Shown here: positions 11,461 to 24,330 of the stretch, one piece after another
Position numbering within the stretch: position 1 is the first letter of the stretch
Layout: each line of letters begins with the position of its first letter
Origin: Piezodorus guildinii
Lineage: Eukaryota > Arthropoda > Insecta > Hemiptera > Pentatomidae
Length of the DNA: 64,000 nt
Assembly (NCBI GenBank): GCA_023052935.1
Contig: CM041294.1
Span: 36,541,236-36,605,235 of the forward strand
Direction of reading: 5' to 3'
Made by a program: the position numbers and the translations under genes
The notes under the pieces: model-generated
What the model saw: the letters and a program-made list of their open reading frames with translations, nothing else
Told to the model about the DNA's origin: nothing
The model's database searches: none

Positions 11461-14117
11461 CTAAGTGAAAGTAAAAAAGAGGTTACAAATTTCTTTTAGG
11501 TTTATTGTATGACCACAAATATTAAAAGTAAAAATAAGCATATGACGGAGATTCGAAGAAAAAAAAAACTTACAGAAGCTAAATCATACAAGTCAACTAG
11601 GAGTCGTTCAAGGTTTTACTTTATCGTTTTAATTACCCCATTCATTTTATCCATTATCTGGCAAGCCTTTAGTAAACCGAAGAGCTATTGTCTGATAGGG
11701 TAGTTTCTCTGTTGGTCTAAAGATTTTCAGTGTTCTCTCTTACTTCAAACAATAGACTAAGAATTAAATCTTAAACAAATGATATACAACAAGTCGGAAG
11801 ATGTGTTTCAAAATTCTTACGTTTAAAATATTACATAATGTTTATTATCATTGCATTTTCGGGAACAAAAAAGTTTCGAATTTACTGCAAGTGATGATTC
11901 CCTTTTAAAAAATAAGCCCTTTGGGTTTGTGTGCTGCATAATATTCTAGAATTTATTTGAATAAATATTCTTACATTTTCGCCTCTGAAGATCATTACAG
12001 GATGTGTTGCTTGAGTGCAGATTCTTCTTATCCAAGACCTTAATAACATATCAGGCAGTAAATTTTCCCAATTATTAACTCAGACCTATGAGATAAGTTC
12101 CTTTAATATGATAATTTTTTAACATATACATTTAAAATAAAGACGTTTTTTCTCTGTTTTATAATGTTAAGAAAGTTTCAGATCTTTTGGATCAAAGGTC
12201 AGATTGGAATTGGAATATAGGTTATATTGTATAAGAAAAAAAAATCGTTTTTGTTCTTTTGTTCATAGATTTCCAAAGTATTTCTTTTAATTAAGATTTA
12301 CTATCTGGTTTTACTACAATTCCTTATGACGCCTATATATTTGCTGTATTTCTTCAAATACCAATAGGGCCAGAAAAAATGAATACTAAAATTAACAGTA
12401 TCAGGGGATATAAAATAAACCACCAAATGGGCATAAATAAAACATAAAATGATTCACAGAAATCTATATTCATGAGCTGGGATTTCTTGAATGTTTTTTT
12501 AAAAGAAAAGAACTGACCTGATTTAGTTGAAAAAATTATCATTACAATCAGCAAATTAAGATCATTGACAAGTCCCGATTATGTAAAACAAGCTGACACA
12601 GGATCAACCACTAGCATATTTTCTCTGCCTTTAGCATTGTATGTTAAATATACGAATACTTTTTTTAGAGCAGTCAAAAGTTAATTTTTCAGCAGCATTA
12701 AACTCTCAATCTCTGATTTGGAAATAGATCGAACGTAATTTTTATTAAATATATGTCATATTCATGAAAATCGTTGCAAAGGCAGGGATTATCATCTCTA
12801 GTCAATATTAATTTTTTTTTTCTCCAAAAAAATTAATTTTATCGTTTTAATACTCTTTATCTTAAATAATACTAAGTGTGAATAACTTCACAGATCGCCC
12901 GGAATTTTAAAAGAGAAGAGCTGATGGTATTGTCAAAAAATTATTATGACTAGTGGCATTCAAATGTTGATCTGTAATGTTGGTTTAAAAGTAATAAAAA
13001 AAATTTTAAAAATCGGCCCAGTAGTCTATAACGACGAACGAACGATTTTTTTTTTCATTTAATAGATGGATAAATACATAGATTCAATTATGCGTATCTT
13101 AAAACGTGTGATCTCAAATTTTGAAAGGAGTTGGATTTTTTTTTTTTGTTCTTAGTGGAAAGCATCGAAAATTATAAATTAAAATAAAATCAATTGCGAG
13201 TATTTCATTAAATAGGAAGAGTACTAGGATTTAGGTAATTTAAAATATGTTTATAACTAAAACGAGTTACCATCTAGTGTTTTATGCATAGTATAAACTG
13301 ATAGTTAAACCCATGAAATTTATCCATCCAATTTTCCTAATAACTCAGTAAAAACGATTTCATGCTTAATTTATAAAATTATATAGAGGCATAAAGAAAA
13401 TTACGAATGGCTAAACATAAAATAGGAAAACTAATAACTGGAAAATAGCTGGGATTTACCGTCAGAATGGAGTCTTGTTTTATAAGGAATAAAATCTCAA
13501 CCATCATAAAACCACTCTACGGCTTCCGACTTACGGTATATTGTCTTCACTAAACCTATTTTAATTTCCTCTCGACCGCATTTGGAAAATACTTTCCGCC
13601 CATAATAGAACTATAATGCCACTCAAACAATAGGAAGGAGCTAGAGAATGCAATAAAATAACAATAAAGAAATGTAGGTTAGTGTTGGCAGCCCTCTCTA
13701 ATTGGAGGTGAGCCCTTCTGAGTACTTTATAAGCCCCGTTACAGGGGCACAAGTTAAGTGCACTGAATTAGTGATTACTCAACTTGTAGGAAGGAAGGAA
13801 CCTTGATACTTCATCCAGTTAGAAGAACACCTAGGGTATAAATTTTGCCAGCACATACGCCAAGAGGAGGCGGTCAATTATTTTAACGCTTCCAAGTCGG
13901 GCCTTTATGTCTTCAACGAGCCAACTTGCAAAATTTAGGGCGATAACTATTGCATGCAATTCAACAAGTTAAGACACACTCAAACCGGCTTTAAATTTTC
14001 ACCGTTTAGGAGGTAAGGATCTCGGCTGGAACAAAGTTGGTCTCCAAATGAATATTCGAAATGACTCGTAATGTCAACACAACTCTTTGTTTCCAGAGTA
14101 AAGTGAGTCGTAATATA
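11461..14117. other. Non-coding DNA with a family G end and a GC-richer stretch
   Basis: No exon can be supported. At 13005-13070 there is a family G right end (AAAAATCGGCCCAGTAGTC, then GAACGAACGA). From about 13500 to 14100 the base composition is less AT-rich and the sequence matches nothing else in the window. A reverse-strand frame at 13561-13752 is unrecognised and probably accidental. Confidence 0.4.
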
Positions 14118-14820
14118 CTTCTTTTTTTTTTTTCACTTAATATTTTATTTACACCTGTAAATAAAATTACAATCAGCAAATGTGCTAAAATCTAAGTAAA
14201 CATGGCGTGGTCAGACATGAGGGAGACAGCACCCAGTGGTGCATCCTCCTGACATTAAGCAGAACTATATTTTTAGGTCAGGAGGTCCCTCATCCAACTC
14301 CTTTTCAGCCTACGCCGAGTTATGGATGGTATGTCGGTTGTAGCCATGTTTTGCACAAGTTTGTTTATGTGTCCATTTAGTTTGTCGTGAAATCGTTTGT
14401 AAGTCGATCGAATGTGGTTTGTTGTAGTAGGAATACGTAAGTCAGTATGAAGGGTATCGTTTGAAACATATAGTGCTGAGTTCGTTGCGAGTCTTAAAAA
14501 TTGCGATTGAAATGTTTGTATTTTTCGTATGTGTGTCTTTTTAGCAGGTCCGTATATTTGGCAAGCGTAAGTCCATATTGGTTTTAATAAATAAGTGTAT
14601 ACGTTAAGTTTCTGTCTGATAGTTAATTTAGAATGTCTATGAAGTATCGAATACAATAGTCTCAGTCGAAAATTTAGAGTTTTACGTTTAGTCTTGACGT
14701 GTGGGCCCCATGTCAACCTTTTGTCAAAAATAAGTCCTAAGTACGTTACTGTGTTTGATTGTGATATCTGGTGATTGTCTATGTAAACTGGAGGGTAGGT
14801 TCCATAACATACTTGGATGC
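14118..14820 (-). mobile_element. Jockey-like non-LTR retrotransposon 3' fragment
   Basis: The reverse-strand coding part (14817 to 14273) covers the region downstream of the reverse transcriptase palm. It reads YLGLIFDKRLTWGPHVK, then LLKPIWTYACQIYG, and ends RRRLKRSWMRDLLT before the stop. This order is characteristic of insect Jockey-clade proteins. The 3' UTR runs down to an A tail, seen as a T-run on the + strand at about 14122-14134. The piece is 5'-truncated, with no palm domain and no endonuclease. Its 3' part is related to 54400-54540. The frame is open for about 180 codons, so it may be fairly young. Confidence 0.85.
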
Positions 14821-15335
14821 ATTATTTTATACGTTTTAAGGCCGATTTTAATGGATATACAATAAGAAATCATCCCTTTAGTGGTCGCAACCCACACCTT
14901 TTCAACATTTTTCTTTTCATTATGATTATCAGCGGTCGTCCGCTTAGTAAGTTTTCTTTCCTTTTCTTTTTTTTTAATAACTTCATTATTAAAATGAAAT
15001 TACAAAAATATTAAAGTGCAAGTAGAAGCCACTATTCTTCTAAGACAAGCCCTTGTGTGGGAAAATAGATCACCAGCGGAAATTCAATAGAAGTACACAA
15101 TCACAGTAAATGATTACACCAAAAATATTCTTAACAAACATAAACTATATAATACTTAAGTAATACAATAATACATATATAAACAATAATACATCATTCA
15201 AACAAGCAAGATTTACCACACACGGGCTTGCCTTAATAGAATAGGGACTTCTACTGGAACTGTAGAAATGTCTGTAAATTAATTTAAATAAATAAAATTT
15301 AAAAAAAAATTAGAATGGCATTGATTGAAGTAGAA

Positions 15336-15500
15336 TTTAGGGGGCAGGGGTGCGTTGCCTAGCTACGAGATGACCATTACTTTAAAACTAAGTTCGACTC
15401 TCGGTACCAGGTGGGCATTAATCTCCCCGTCCTCACCTCCTGGTCCGAAAAAAACCCCCGCATTTAAAGGGGAGGTAGGGGTGAATAAAAATGAAATAAA
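15336..15500 (+). repeat. Possible SINE (tRNA-like head, family D)
   Basis: Text near 15350-15410 has a weak A-box-like start and a B-box-like AGTTCGACTC, followed by a GC-rich body and an A-rich tail near 15485. I see only one copy, so this is a weak call. Confidence 0.35.
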
Positions 15501-15610
15501 ATAAACAAGATTGAAGCCAGATCAATGCCATTGATGACGAAACGTCCAAAACCATTATTAATTTAATAATTTAGCAACGTTTTTCTCAATGAGGATTTCC
15601 TTAAAATTAT

Positions 15611-15616
<6 letters not shown>

Positions 15617-15658
<42 letters not shown>

Positions 15659-15975
15659 TTACATTAAAGTTCATTAAGACTATATTTATTAGTAGAGATC
15701 TTGGATTCATTCCCAAAATTTCTTTAATAATTTTTTTCTGCATAGTCTCAGGTTGAATTTCCACAGATCAATATACAATTATGAATTAGTGACAGAATAT
15801 ATGCAAAGTAAATCGTTCTTAATTTATTGATCGATACCCTTGATCTCAACTTATAGACTATATAAAAATATTTCCTCAGTTAAGCCATTTAAGACATGAG
15901 ATACCTGCGCATTCCATTTTAATCAGTAGTCCAGAATGATTCCAAAATATCGAATTCGATAAATATTCTTAATAA
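15617..15975 (-). mobile_element. Non-LTR retrotransposon C-terminal tail
   Basis: A T-run of about 39 bases at 15617-15655 is the element's A tail on the reverse strand. Upstream, the reverse-strand translation gives GIILD, LTEEIFLYSL, then INKLRTIYFAYILSLIHN and GMNPRSLLIN. This is the arrangement of the thumb and C-terminal region in several insect non-LTR reverse transcriptases. It contains stops, is 5'-truncated and is inactive. Confidence 0.68.
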
Positions 15976-17274
15976 CAGGACATTGGTAAAATTCAGTTAA
16001 AAGATATACAGTGAAGTAGTGTTTGCTATTTACTGACGTTTCGACGCGAATTGTTGGTCTTCATCAGGGCACCTCCAGGCAACCAACCTCGGCGGAATTG
16101 ATCTAGTCTGTAGTTAAGTGATGTACTGTACCTTATGTTGTCCTGTGAGACCTATCATTTTGGGTCAAAATCTTGGTCATTTTTAATAATAAAAAAGAAA
16201 ACAGTGCTCCCCAAATATACTGAGTTGCTGCTTTGCAAAACGTTCTTGCCAATCTACTGACATATTGTTTCATATAAATTAAAACGTCAATTTTTTGTAA
16301 AAAAAAAATAATTCTTTTAAAAATTATATCGGTTAATTAGAAAGAACGCGATTTGGTCCAAACTCTACCGGTCTATATGTGACCGAGCAACCTTTAGGAA
16401 AGACCCTATTTAAGTTTTTTACATTTTTTTTTTTTTTTTACTAAATAATATTTTTACTAAAATACATGTCAAAAAAAAAAAAAAAAAATCTAAAGAAAAA
16501 TATTAAAGATATAATTTATCGATTAACAAAGATAAAATTTCCTTGAATATCTATTGATTCCTTGAGTATTAGTTATTATCGCCTGAAAAATATCTCATTT
16601 CGCTGCCAAAAGAAGGTTCGAAAAAAGTGGCAAAGTAGTTTTTTATTGCCTTGTTTGGATTTCCACAAAGTTTATTATAGAGCTGAAATATTAGTTTAGT
16701 AAGAAATGTGGGACAGACGTAGAGAAAAATAAAGTTGTTGAGTGGTTCGAGGTACATTATGTACTCTTTCTTATACAAGGTGATATACCATTACACTAAT
16801 ATAACATGCAGTTTTTAGGAAACATTATAGTCCATCTTTTAATTTTTCGCATTATTTAGCTATAACGCTACATCATAAAATGCACGGAAAAAAATATGCT
16901 TTGATAATTTGGAATATTACTTAATGATAACCCGTTATTCTGAAGACGAAGAACATAAATATATTATATTATTGAAACTATATTTGAGACCAAAATAAGA
17001 ACAATTTATTGCTACTAGGCAATTAAATCCATAACAATTAATATTGACATTTTAAAAAACATATTATATACTCAAATTAGTAACTACTACATTATAATAA
17101 TCCCTAAACTTCGAATTAGTATCACATTAATTGGTCAGTTTTAGTTTCATGCCAAAGATTTATTATTTAGATGCTCTAATGTCAATTGTTTTACCAAGTG
17201 ATAAAAACTGACGTTAAATAGAAAACAATACAAAGAATTTATCGAATATATGATATTTTATTATAATTAATAGA
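15976..17274. other. Non-coding DNA, nothing firmly recognised
   Basis: A block near 16030-16090 contains CTGACGTTTCGACGCG followed by CTTCATCAGGGC, a motif pair I associate with the ends of some retroelements, including Penelope-like elements. There is no supporting coding sequence. The rest is AT-rich with homopolymer runs. Confidence 0.35.
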
Positions 17275-18170
17275 CCCGCCTCTGCTTCGCATAGGTGCAA
17301 TTTGAATGAGGTATCATTAATGTTTAAAAAAGCTCTTTCCAACCCATTTACAGTTAGTCGTTTTGGGACTTAAAGTTCAGCATAACGAAAAGTTCCATTA
17401 GGAAGAAAACATGTTTATTTTATAGTCATTACTATTTATAATTATCGAAATAATGGAAAACATAAACCAAAATCGGTTCAGTTTATGTGCTTATTTTTTA
17501 AAAAAGCTAAGCATATATAACAGAGAATTTAGCTATTAACTATTTTCTTCAAATAAATTATTTAAATTATATTGTCAAAGTTTAATTTAGTTTACATTAG
17601 AATCCCGATTGGTTAACAGTAAAACATCCGTTTTCATGAAATAATATAAAATTTGAATTAATTAATAATAATGTTAGTTTTAGATTTATAAAAAATTAAT
17701 TACAAATCGGTATGTAATATTATTTATAAAATCTTGCGTGCTGAATGGAAGATTATAACTTGCACGATCCTGTATTAAGGTGGCTACATTTAACTATTAT
17801 AACATCTCTATTTACCCATTACATATGTTCATTAGGTTTATAAGCTAATAACATTATATTAACTTGTACGATTTATTTTATTTCATATTAACTTTTCTAA
17901 AAGTTTACCTCTCTCCGATGTATAATATACCGCTCTCCAGCGTTATATTATACATCTATATTCCTATTTATATTTCATTAATAATATTTTGATGACTTGT
18001 TACCGAAAATTTATTTTTTCCGTTAAAAGAAAAGCTAAATTGCAATGTATTTAATTATAACCTTCAGAAAAGAATTCCCTAAATTATAGTAAAAACCGTA
18101 TCAAAATCCGTCCAGAAGGAGTTTGCTGAAACCGAGAATTAAAACATCATTTTATAAATAGAGAGATAAT
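17275..18170 (+). repeat. Decayed repeat with family G-like ends
   Basis: It starts near ACCCGCCTCTGCTTCGCATA and ends near 18090-18165 with ATCAAAATCCGTCCAGAAGG and a TTTATAAATAGAGAGAT tail. These are variants of the paired ends of family G. The interior is AT-rich and non-coding. Confidence 0.4.
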
Positions 18171-18223
18171 GTGATATTTCGTAATGTAATATATTGCATT
18201 CAATATAAAGTTTGTTTATTCGT

Positions 18224-18452
18224 GGGAGTCCTAAATTTTGCCTATCCAGGTTTTATTAGGATAGGGATCTTAAACGAGTACCTGACATCGCACAGGCTCG
18301 GGACCTCCTTTTAACGTCCCCTCCGAAGGACGGCATAACTAAGGATTTTTTACTCCCATTAAAAAATCCTAGAGCCACCCGCGTTTTGAACCCGCAACCT
18401 TTGGCATAGAAAGCTGTTATGGTAGCCACTACGCTATGGGTGACCCTCAATA
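18224..18452 (-). repeat. tRNA-derived SINE, family B (full copy)
   Basis: On the reverse strand it starts with a tRNA-like head having an A-box-like TAGCGTAGTGGCTACC and a B-box GGGTTCAAAACGC. The body follows, and the 3' end reads AACCTGGATAGGCAAAATTT. Related copies are at 24168-24330, 38652-38865 and 61066-61262, with a 3' fragment at 10303-10350. It would be transcribed by RNA polymerase III and mobilised by a LINE in trans. Confidence 0.72.
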
Positions 18453-20883
18453 CAAGTATGATAATATAATGTTATAATATATAATGGTAAAATACAATAT
18501 AATTGTTTAATATAAAATATATAGTATATAAATTATGTTCATAAATTAATATGCGTATAAAGTATATAAATCGATTTTAAATTAAATATCCTCAATTAAT
18601 CAATCAAGTTACAATTTTAATAACATTAAGAGCCTGAGTAAAGCGGTTCTGAAGCAATAAATATTAATGTTGAACTTCTGATTACATAAAACAGTTAAGT
18701 AATTGAAGTTCATTTAGTTGAAGCCTCATCAAACTAACTCAAACATAACAGGAGTACTTTAAAGGGTTTCGGACCGACCGGGAACAAGATGTAACGTTTG
18801 GGTGAGGGGCGATGTGTCATCAGTGCGAAACCGTATAAAATTGTTAACTATAACTCTAATTACTTTGAAACTCGCTAATTGTTAGGAAATTTCTTAAATT
18901 CCAAATTTATATATTTTTTCCTGTTTATGTATTGCCTGAAAAAGGCATGAATGTAAATAAACATCTTAGAAAATGTGAAGAAGTTTTATATGTATAAGAA
19001 GTTATGTGGTAGAGTCAAGACTTAAAAAAAGTTTTTTAATTTTAATTTTTTATTCTTCAAATTATTATTTTTTATTTATTCATGCTTTAGATACTTAAAC
19101 TGTGAGAAATGCAATAGTCTCCAAGCATGATCAAACTTTACACAACTATCGGATTTAATGAATGTTAACACCAATAGAAGTGCACTTTTAGTTTTCTATA
19201 ACTATATAGTGGTGCAAAGTATCCCAAAATGACTTTCAAATGTATTCTAGCACCATTAATGTTCTCTTACAATTATAATGTATTTTTCCTAAAATCAATT
19301 AAAGATACAATTTATCATAAAGTAAAATTTATTTGACTACTAAAACATGAAAGATGGAGAAAAGTTCAAGTTATTTTTTTATTATATATTCTTTTGTCTC
19401 CGGAAGAATGATAGAAAAACGACTGAGATGTGCAGCTTTTGCCTTAAGTTAGTATGTAAGGAAAGTGGTCTGTCAAAACTGCGATAAGAATTAGGCAAAA
19501 AAACCTCCTGCAGGTTTTTGTTAATCTTTTTTCTACTGTTTAAGAATATTATAATATTAATTATAGGTCAATTTTTGAAATTATCATTAGTTTCATAGTT
19601 ATTCAATTTCGTATTTAAGAAGTATTTTTCATCTTAAAAATGAATTGTGACCATATAACCGAACTTATGAATATTCATGCAATTCATTTTTTTTTTCAAG
19701 ACCTTTTTCCTTAATAATCCAGCATTTTAAATATTTAATAAAAAAGATTCACATAATTTAAATAAATGACTTAAATTTAATTAAAATGAAAAATTGAGTA
19801 TGCTTGCATATTTTAATGACTGGGGTACCGTACTCAGTATTTTATTTTCTGGAAGGTGTGGTACTGCACATCTCCCAGAAAATTGGTTGTTTTAAATTTT
19901 CATTTGCAATTATTTTCATAACGATAACGATTTCTCGATTTTAATTGTATTAAAATATGTTGTGATGAGTTTATTTTTCTCTCATATATATTTTAACAAT
20001 AACGTGTGGTTGAAATCATTTGCTCAATATCATAATGCCATACAAAAAAATCTGAAATGCATTTTATGTTTTCTTTTTTAACGAATTCTATAATCCCCCT
20101 ATTAGAATGTTCCTGACAACTTAAAAGAACCATTGAAAACAAAAGAGCTTAGCTTCGTATTAACGTGTCATTAATATAGCGAATTAGGTTATATTTTATA
20201 TCATTATTATTTATTTTTTTTTTTTTACAGTTTGTATCCAGATTACTCTAGTTCCGTTTAATTGCATGAAGGAACCACTATACTCAAAATATGTATTTAT
20301 TATATTTTATCTTAGTTGGTTTTTTGAAAAAAAGATTTATGTAAAGACAAAATTATATAAGAAATGAAGTGTTGATTTAGTGGACAAACAACTTTTAATG
20401 CGGAAGTGACAGTCATCTTTTTTTTTCAAAAATGTTGAAGTAAACTTGAACTCATTGAATTTTGGTCTATTCAATTGTCGCCTGGTAAATCTGTTAGTTT
20501 CAAAAAGAGCTATAAAATTTACACAACTTAATTTAAGCCCTTTTGATAGTTCTGTTCAAAAATTGAAACATATAAGGGAAATTAAACCCAATAGGCGTAT
20601 AATGAATTCATGCCAACGAGAAATCATGGAGTTAATAATAGCAATGGACTGCCAATAACATTAGCATGTCACTTGCAAATGATTAATATTATTGTCTGTG
20701 AATATTCGCGTTATTATTGATATTGCGATAATACATGACAATGAATGCATTAGCTGTCTGATTCAACAATAGAGGTACAAAGTACTTGATTTGAGATTGA
20801 CATTGTAAATAAAATGATTATTCTAAATATTTATCACTGTTACCACTGTCCAGACATTGGAGAGAAATCATAATAAAGAATAA

Positions 20884-20888
<5 letters not shown>
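18453..20888. other. Non-coding AT-rich DNA
   Basis: I find no gene, repeat match or tRNA-like box in this 2.4-kb stretch. Open frames here are short and compositionally random. Confidence 0.5.

Positions 20889-20926
<38 letters not shown>
20889..20926. repeat. (TA)n microsatellite
   Basis: A perfect TA run directly abuts the left end of the mariner. A second run follows its right end at 21824-21869. They are presumably one microsatellite split by the insertion. Confidence 0.95.
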
Positions 20927-20929
<3 letters not shown>

Positions 20930-21820
20930 GTTGATGCAAAATTAATGCAGGTTTCCTCTATTGCAATATCTTAATTCCAATTGTGTAAACAAAGCTAATC
21001 CTAACATTGATCATTATTATACCAAAACAAACCTTATCTAATACCCTCTCTTTCACCATGAATTTGTTTAGTAAAATCGTTTTGTTCAGTGTGTTCAAAG
21101 GTCTTGAATCGAAAATGTCAAAGTGCGATTTTCGTCAAATTTATTTTTACGAATTTAAATTAGGGCGCAGCGCTGCGCAAACGGCTTGTAATATTAATGA
21201 AGTGTGGGGTCAAGGGGGCTATTAATGAGTGCACGGTGCAGCGTTGGTTCCAGAAGTTTCGCAGAGGAGATTTCGACCTCGAAGACAAGGAAGGTCGGGG
21301 CCGTCATCTTGCTCTGGACAAAGACCACTGAGGTCAAAAGTGGAAGAAGACCCAACCAAAAACACACGAGAAATGGCGGCGGAACTCGGAACTCAAAAAT
21401 TGCAACGTCTTTGCCCAGCATTGATGAATCGGAAGGGGCCGATCCTGCTCCACGATAACGCCAGACCACACGTTGCACAACCAACGCTTCCACGACTGCA
21501 CGAGTTGGGCTACGAAGTTCTCCAACATCCGCCTTATTCACCTGACCTCTCTCCTACAGACTTCCACTTTTTCAGGCATCTGGACAACTTTTTGAGGGAG
21601 AAAAATTTTCAAAACCAGGACGACATTGAAAATTCTTTTCGTGATTTCATTGAGTCCAGGGATTCGGATTTTTTTTCTGGTGGAATAAGAAAGCTTGTTG
21701 AACGTTGGCAAAAGTGCATTGATTCAGATGGAAATTATTTTGATTAAATATATATAGTTAAAGTAAAGATATGGCGTATTTACAATACCTACTAAAAACC
21801 TGCATTAATTTTGCATCAAC

Positions 21821-21823
<3 letters not shown>
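20927..21823 (+). mobile_element. Mariner element, internally deleted
   Basis: The 897-bp element has perfect 28-bp terminal inverted repeats at 20927-20954 and 21796-21823, starting TGGGTTGATGC. It inserted in a TA microsatellite, consistent with the TA target of Tc1/mariner elements. The right flank starts AT rather than TA, an offset of one base probably due to microsatellite slippage. A complete mariner is about 1.3 kb. This one has lost the middle of its transposase and could move only with help from an intact relative. Confidence 0.92.
21115..21747 (+). pseudogene. Mariner transposase, frameshifted and internally deleted
   Basis: The start ATG at 21115 opens the first DNA-binding helix-turn-helix (FRQIYFYEFKLGRSAAQTAC). 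A one-base gain in the G run at 21214-21218 shifts the frame into VQRWFQKFRRGDFDLED. Around 21325 the frame returns. The text then jumps from TREMAAELG directly to QKLQRLCPALMNRKGP, so roughly 170-180 central codons, including the first catalytic Asp, are missing. The second and third catalytic acids remain, in LLHDNARPH and SPTDFHFF, with 34 residues between them. This is the D34D spacing of true mariners. The frame ends in GNYFD and a TAA at 21745-21747. Confidence 0.92.
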
Positions 21824-21862
<39 letters not shown>

Positions 21863-22059
21863 ATATATATTCTGTACTTTCTTAGGAAACATACTTATTG
21901 TTAGCTTTTATTTTCTATCTAATCTTCGAGAATATTATGTCTCCCTCAACCCTCTTTGCCATTTCTAGAAGTGCAACAGTGAACAAAGTACATCATACAA
22001 ATATTATAATATTGAAAGTGCATATTAAAAAAAAAAGAAGAAAAATATAAAATAATTGT

Positions 22060-22300
22060 ATCTTTAAAACCTGTGAAGGGTCCTGGGATTCAGTGCAAAG
22101 AGGTCTTTAGGCCCATATCTCGCTTAGCCGTCAGGTCTTTTCCCCCAAAATTTTCGGGCACCCACTTCAGAAAGGCAGGGCATGCCCCTAGGGTCGCTTC
22201 ACAGTTGAACAACACAAATAATAATGCCACAGTCGGGGTTTGAACCCGTATACCTGGAGCACGGTAGACTAATGCTATTTCTAGTAGATCATCCTGTTTC
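22060..22300 (-). repeat. tRNA-derived SINE, family A
   Basis: On the reverse strand a tRNA-like head (ATCTACTAGAAATAGCATTA, then B-box CGGGTTCAAACCCC) leads into a body ending in the complement of GAAGGGTCCTGGGAT. Related copies are at 30783-30922, 60135-60450 and 62941-63240. Confidence 0.72.
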
Positions 22301-24167
22301 CTAAGTATTTATAATTAATACTATATTTTCAGGTTCCAGGTTTGATTTGAAGTTATTCAGATACATTCTAAGACTTTCTATGAAAATTTGTAAAAATGCA
22401 TCAGAAAGATTTTTATTTCGTATCATTCCACTGACTCACAGTCAGCGCTGAGATCTACCGAGCTCCTGTTTTTACCTCCACAAGGAAGATTAATTAATTA
22501 ATCATCCTAGGTTACTGTAAATAAATGTGCGTGTTTTAAGATATTAATTAGCTTATATTATAAATATTAATTAACCATATTATAAATTAATTATTAATTA
22601 CTATTATTATATTAAATTAATTATTATCTATGTTATAAATTATTAATCTATATTATAACTATACTATACATATTAATTAATCTATTATTTTTTTATAGTT
22701 CATATTAAATATGATTACTTTTTATTTTTTATTATTGTTCAGTTTTCCTATAATTTTACTTTAATTATGTTTTTCTGTAATAATTTGCTAAATATTGTCT
22801 TAAGCAACTATTACCATTGTTCTTCTGGATAAAAAGCCTAATACTATCGAATGAAAGTGTTTATTTTATATTTTGTATAATAAGTGCAGATGAATATGAC
22901 AACTAAAATTTCTAATATAGTAAAATAAAATATTAAAATGGACTTTTAGAGGTATTCAAGTTTTTTTAACAGTATCAATTTTCTTTCACTAGCCAAAAAA
23001 TACGTGAGGAAAACTGTAAGAACAAATATTAGAATTACTAAATTAATTTTACAAAAATATCAGGTGAATAGGCACAATATTGATTGGTTGTCTGTTGCAA
23101 CCTTCCTGTCTCTGTCACGCTAAACTTGATATTTTTTTTGCATAGCTCAAACAAACTTGAACAACTTACACGTGCCTTCAAAGAATAATTCTGCATGAGA
23201 AAACTGATAAATAATACTGCACGCTTTGAAGGGCACTCGAGGAGGCGGCTTCGAGTGGCCCTCAACAACCCAGAGATGAAGATTTTCCGTTTCAAAAAGG
23301 ACCATTGTTCTGCAGGCAATGAAGGAATCAGATACCGTGTCAGGCCATGACAGCTTCTAAATAGGAAATTCCACGGCTTATTGAATAGCCCGGCATGAAT
23401 TACAGCCCCAGATATCGACACCAGATAAAAAAGCTCTTTCCTGAAAAGCGGATTTTCCCAAAAGCGTGTAAACTGATGTCACAAACCCAGGGCTCGGAAA
23501 GGAAGAACTCAAGAGTCGAGGACAATTTTCTTTTTACACACGGCTCGGCCTTTTTATTGTTGAACTTTTTATAGGGGCCTTTGACGGCCTCCGCTTAGTC
23601 AAATTTTAACGCTATTGCTCTTTACTGCTGATTAAATTGTAAAAAGGGTTGTAATGACGTTTTATAATCGAGATAATGATGATTGATTTGAGACTCGAGG
23701 GTGTAATAAAACTCTAATCCTCTGTTACTCTTTTAATTTTAGCTAAAAAGACAATAAAAAACTTTGTTATTATTCCCATTATCCTTGACATTTATATTTA
23801 CAATTATAATTCTAGAATTAATAAATTTTATGAACTTTAATAAATATATTGTTTAGCGATGTTATCTCACAAGGCATTTCATATATTTTAAATAAATATA
23901 AAATCACAAACATAATAAATGTTAGAGGCGGTCAAAGGTTAAGTCTTTAAGTTGCGACGTCTGAAAACGCCATATTTATTAATGACATTGTTCATAATTT
24001 CATTAAGAAAAAACATACAATATTTTTTTTATTATTCAAATAAATACTGATAATTCTTACAGGATAAATATATTTGTCTGTGGACTGACTGAAATTGCTT
24101 CAACTCGTAGTTAATGTAATATTTTTAAAATAAAAAATAACAGTGATTAAATGCTTTATCCAAGAAT
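22301..24167. other. Non-coding; GC-richer single-copy island at 23170-23620
   Basis: The left part is TA-rich and featureless. From about 23170 to 23620 the composition is clearly less AT-rich and the text matches no repeat in the window. A reverse-strand frame of 127 codons (23038-23421) overlaps it, but I recognise no domain and it lacks clear coding character. A conserved non-coding element in an intron is an alternative. Confidence 0.4.
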
Positions 24168-24330
24168 ACCTGTGGTCGAGGGTTGAAACACGGATGATGA
24201 CTAGGATTTTTTAAGGAAATAAAAAGTCCTTGGTTATGATGTCCTTCGGAGGAGACGTAAGCCCTGTGCAATGCCAGATACTCGTTAAAGATCCATATCT
24301 ATATTTCCCAGATAAGGAAAATTAATAGCT
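24168..24330 (+). repeat. SINE family B, 5'-truncated
   Basis: The remnant B-box (CGAGGGTTGAAACAC) and the body GTCCTTCGGAGGAGACGTAA match the complement of 18290-18330 and the copy at 38652-38865. Confidence 0.65.

Noticed and set aside
16030..16090. Penelope-like terminal motif
   Set aside because: Only a short motif pair, with no GIY-YIG or reverse transcriptase text nearby.
23038..23421. 127-codon reverse-strand frame, the longest unexplained one
   Set aside because: No recognisable domain, no splice or start context, and it straddles a composition boundary. More likely chance in a GC-richer island.
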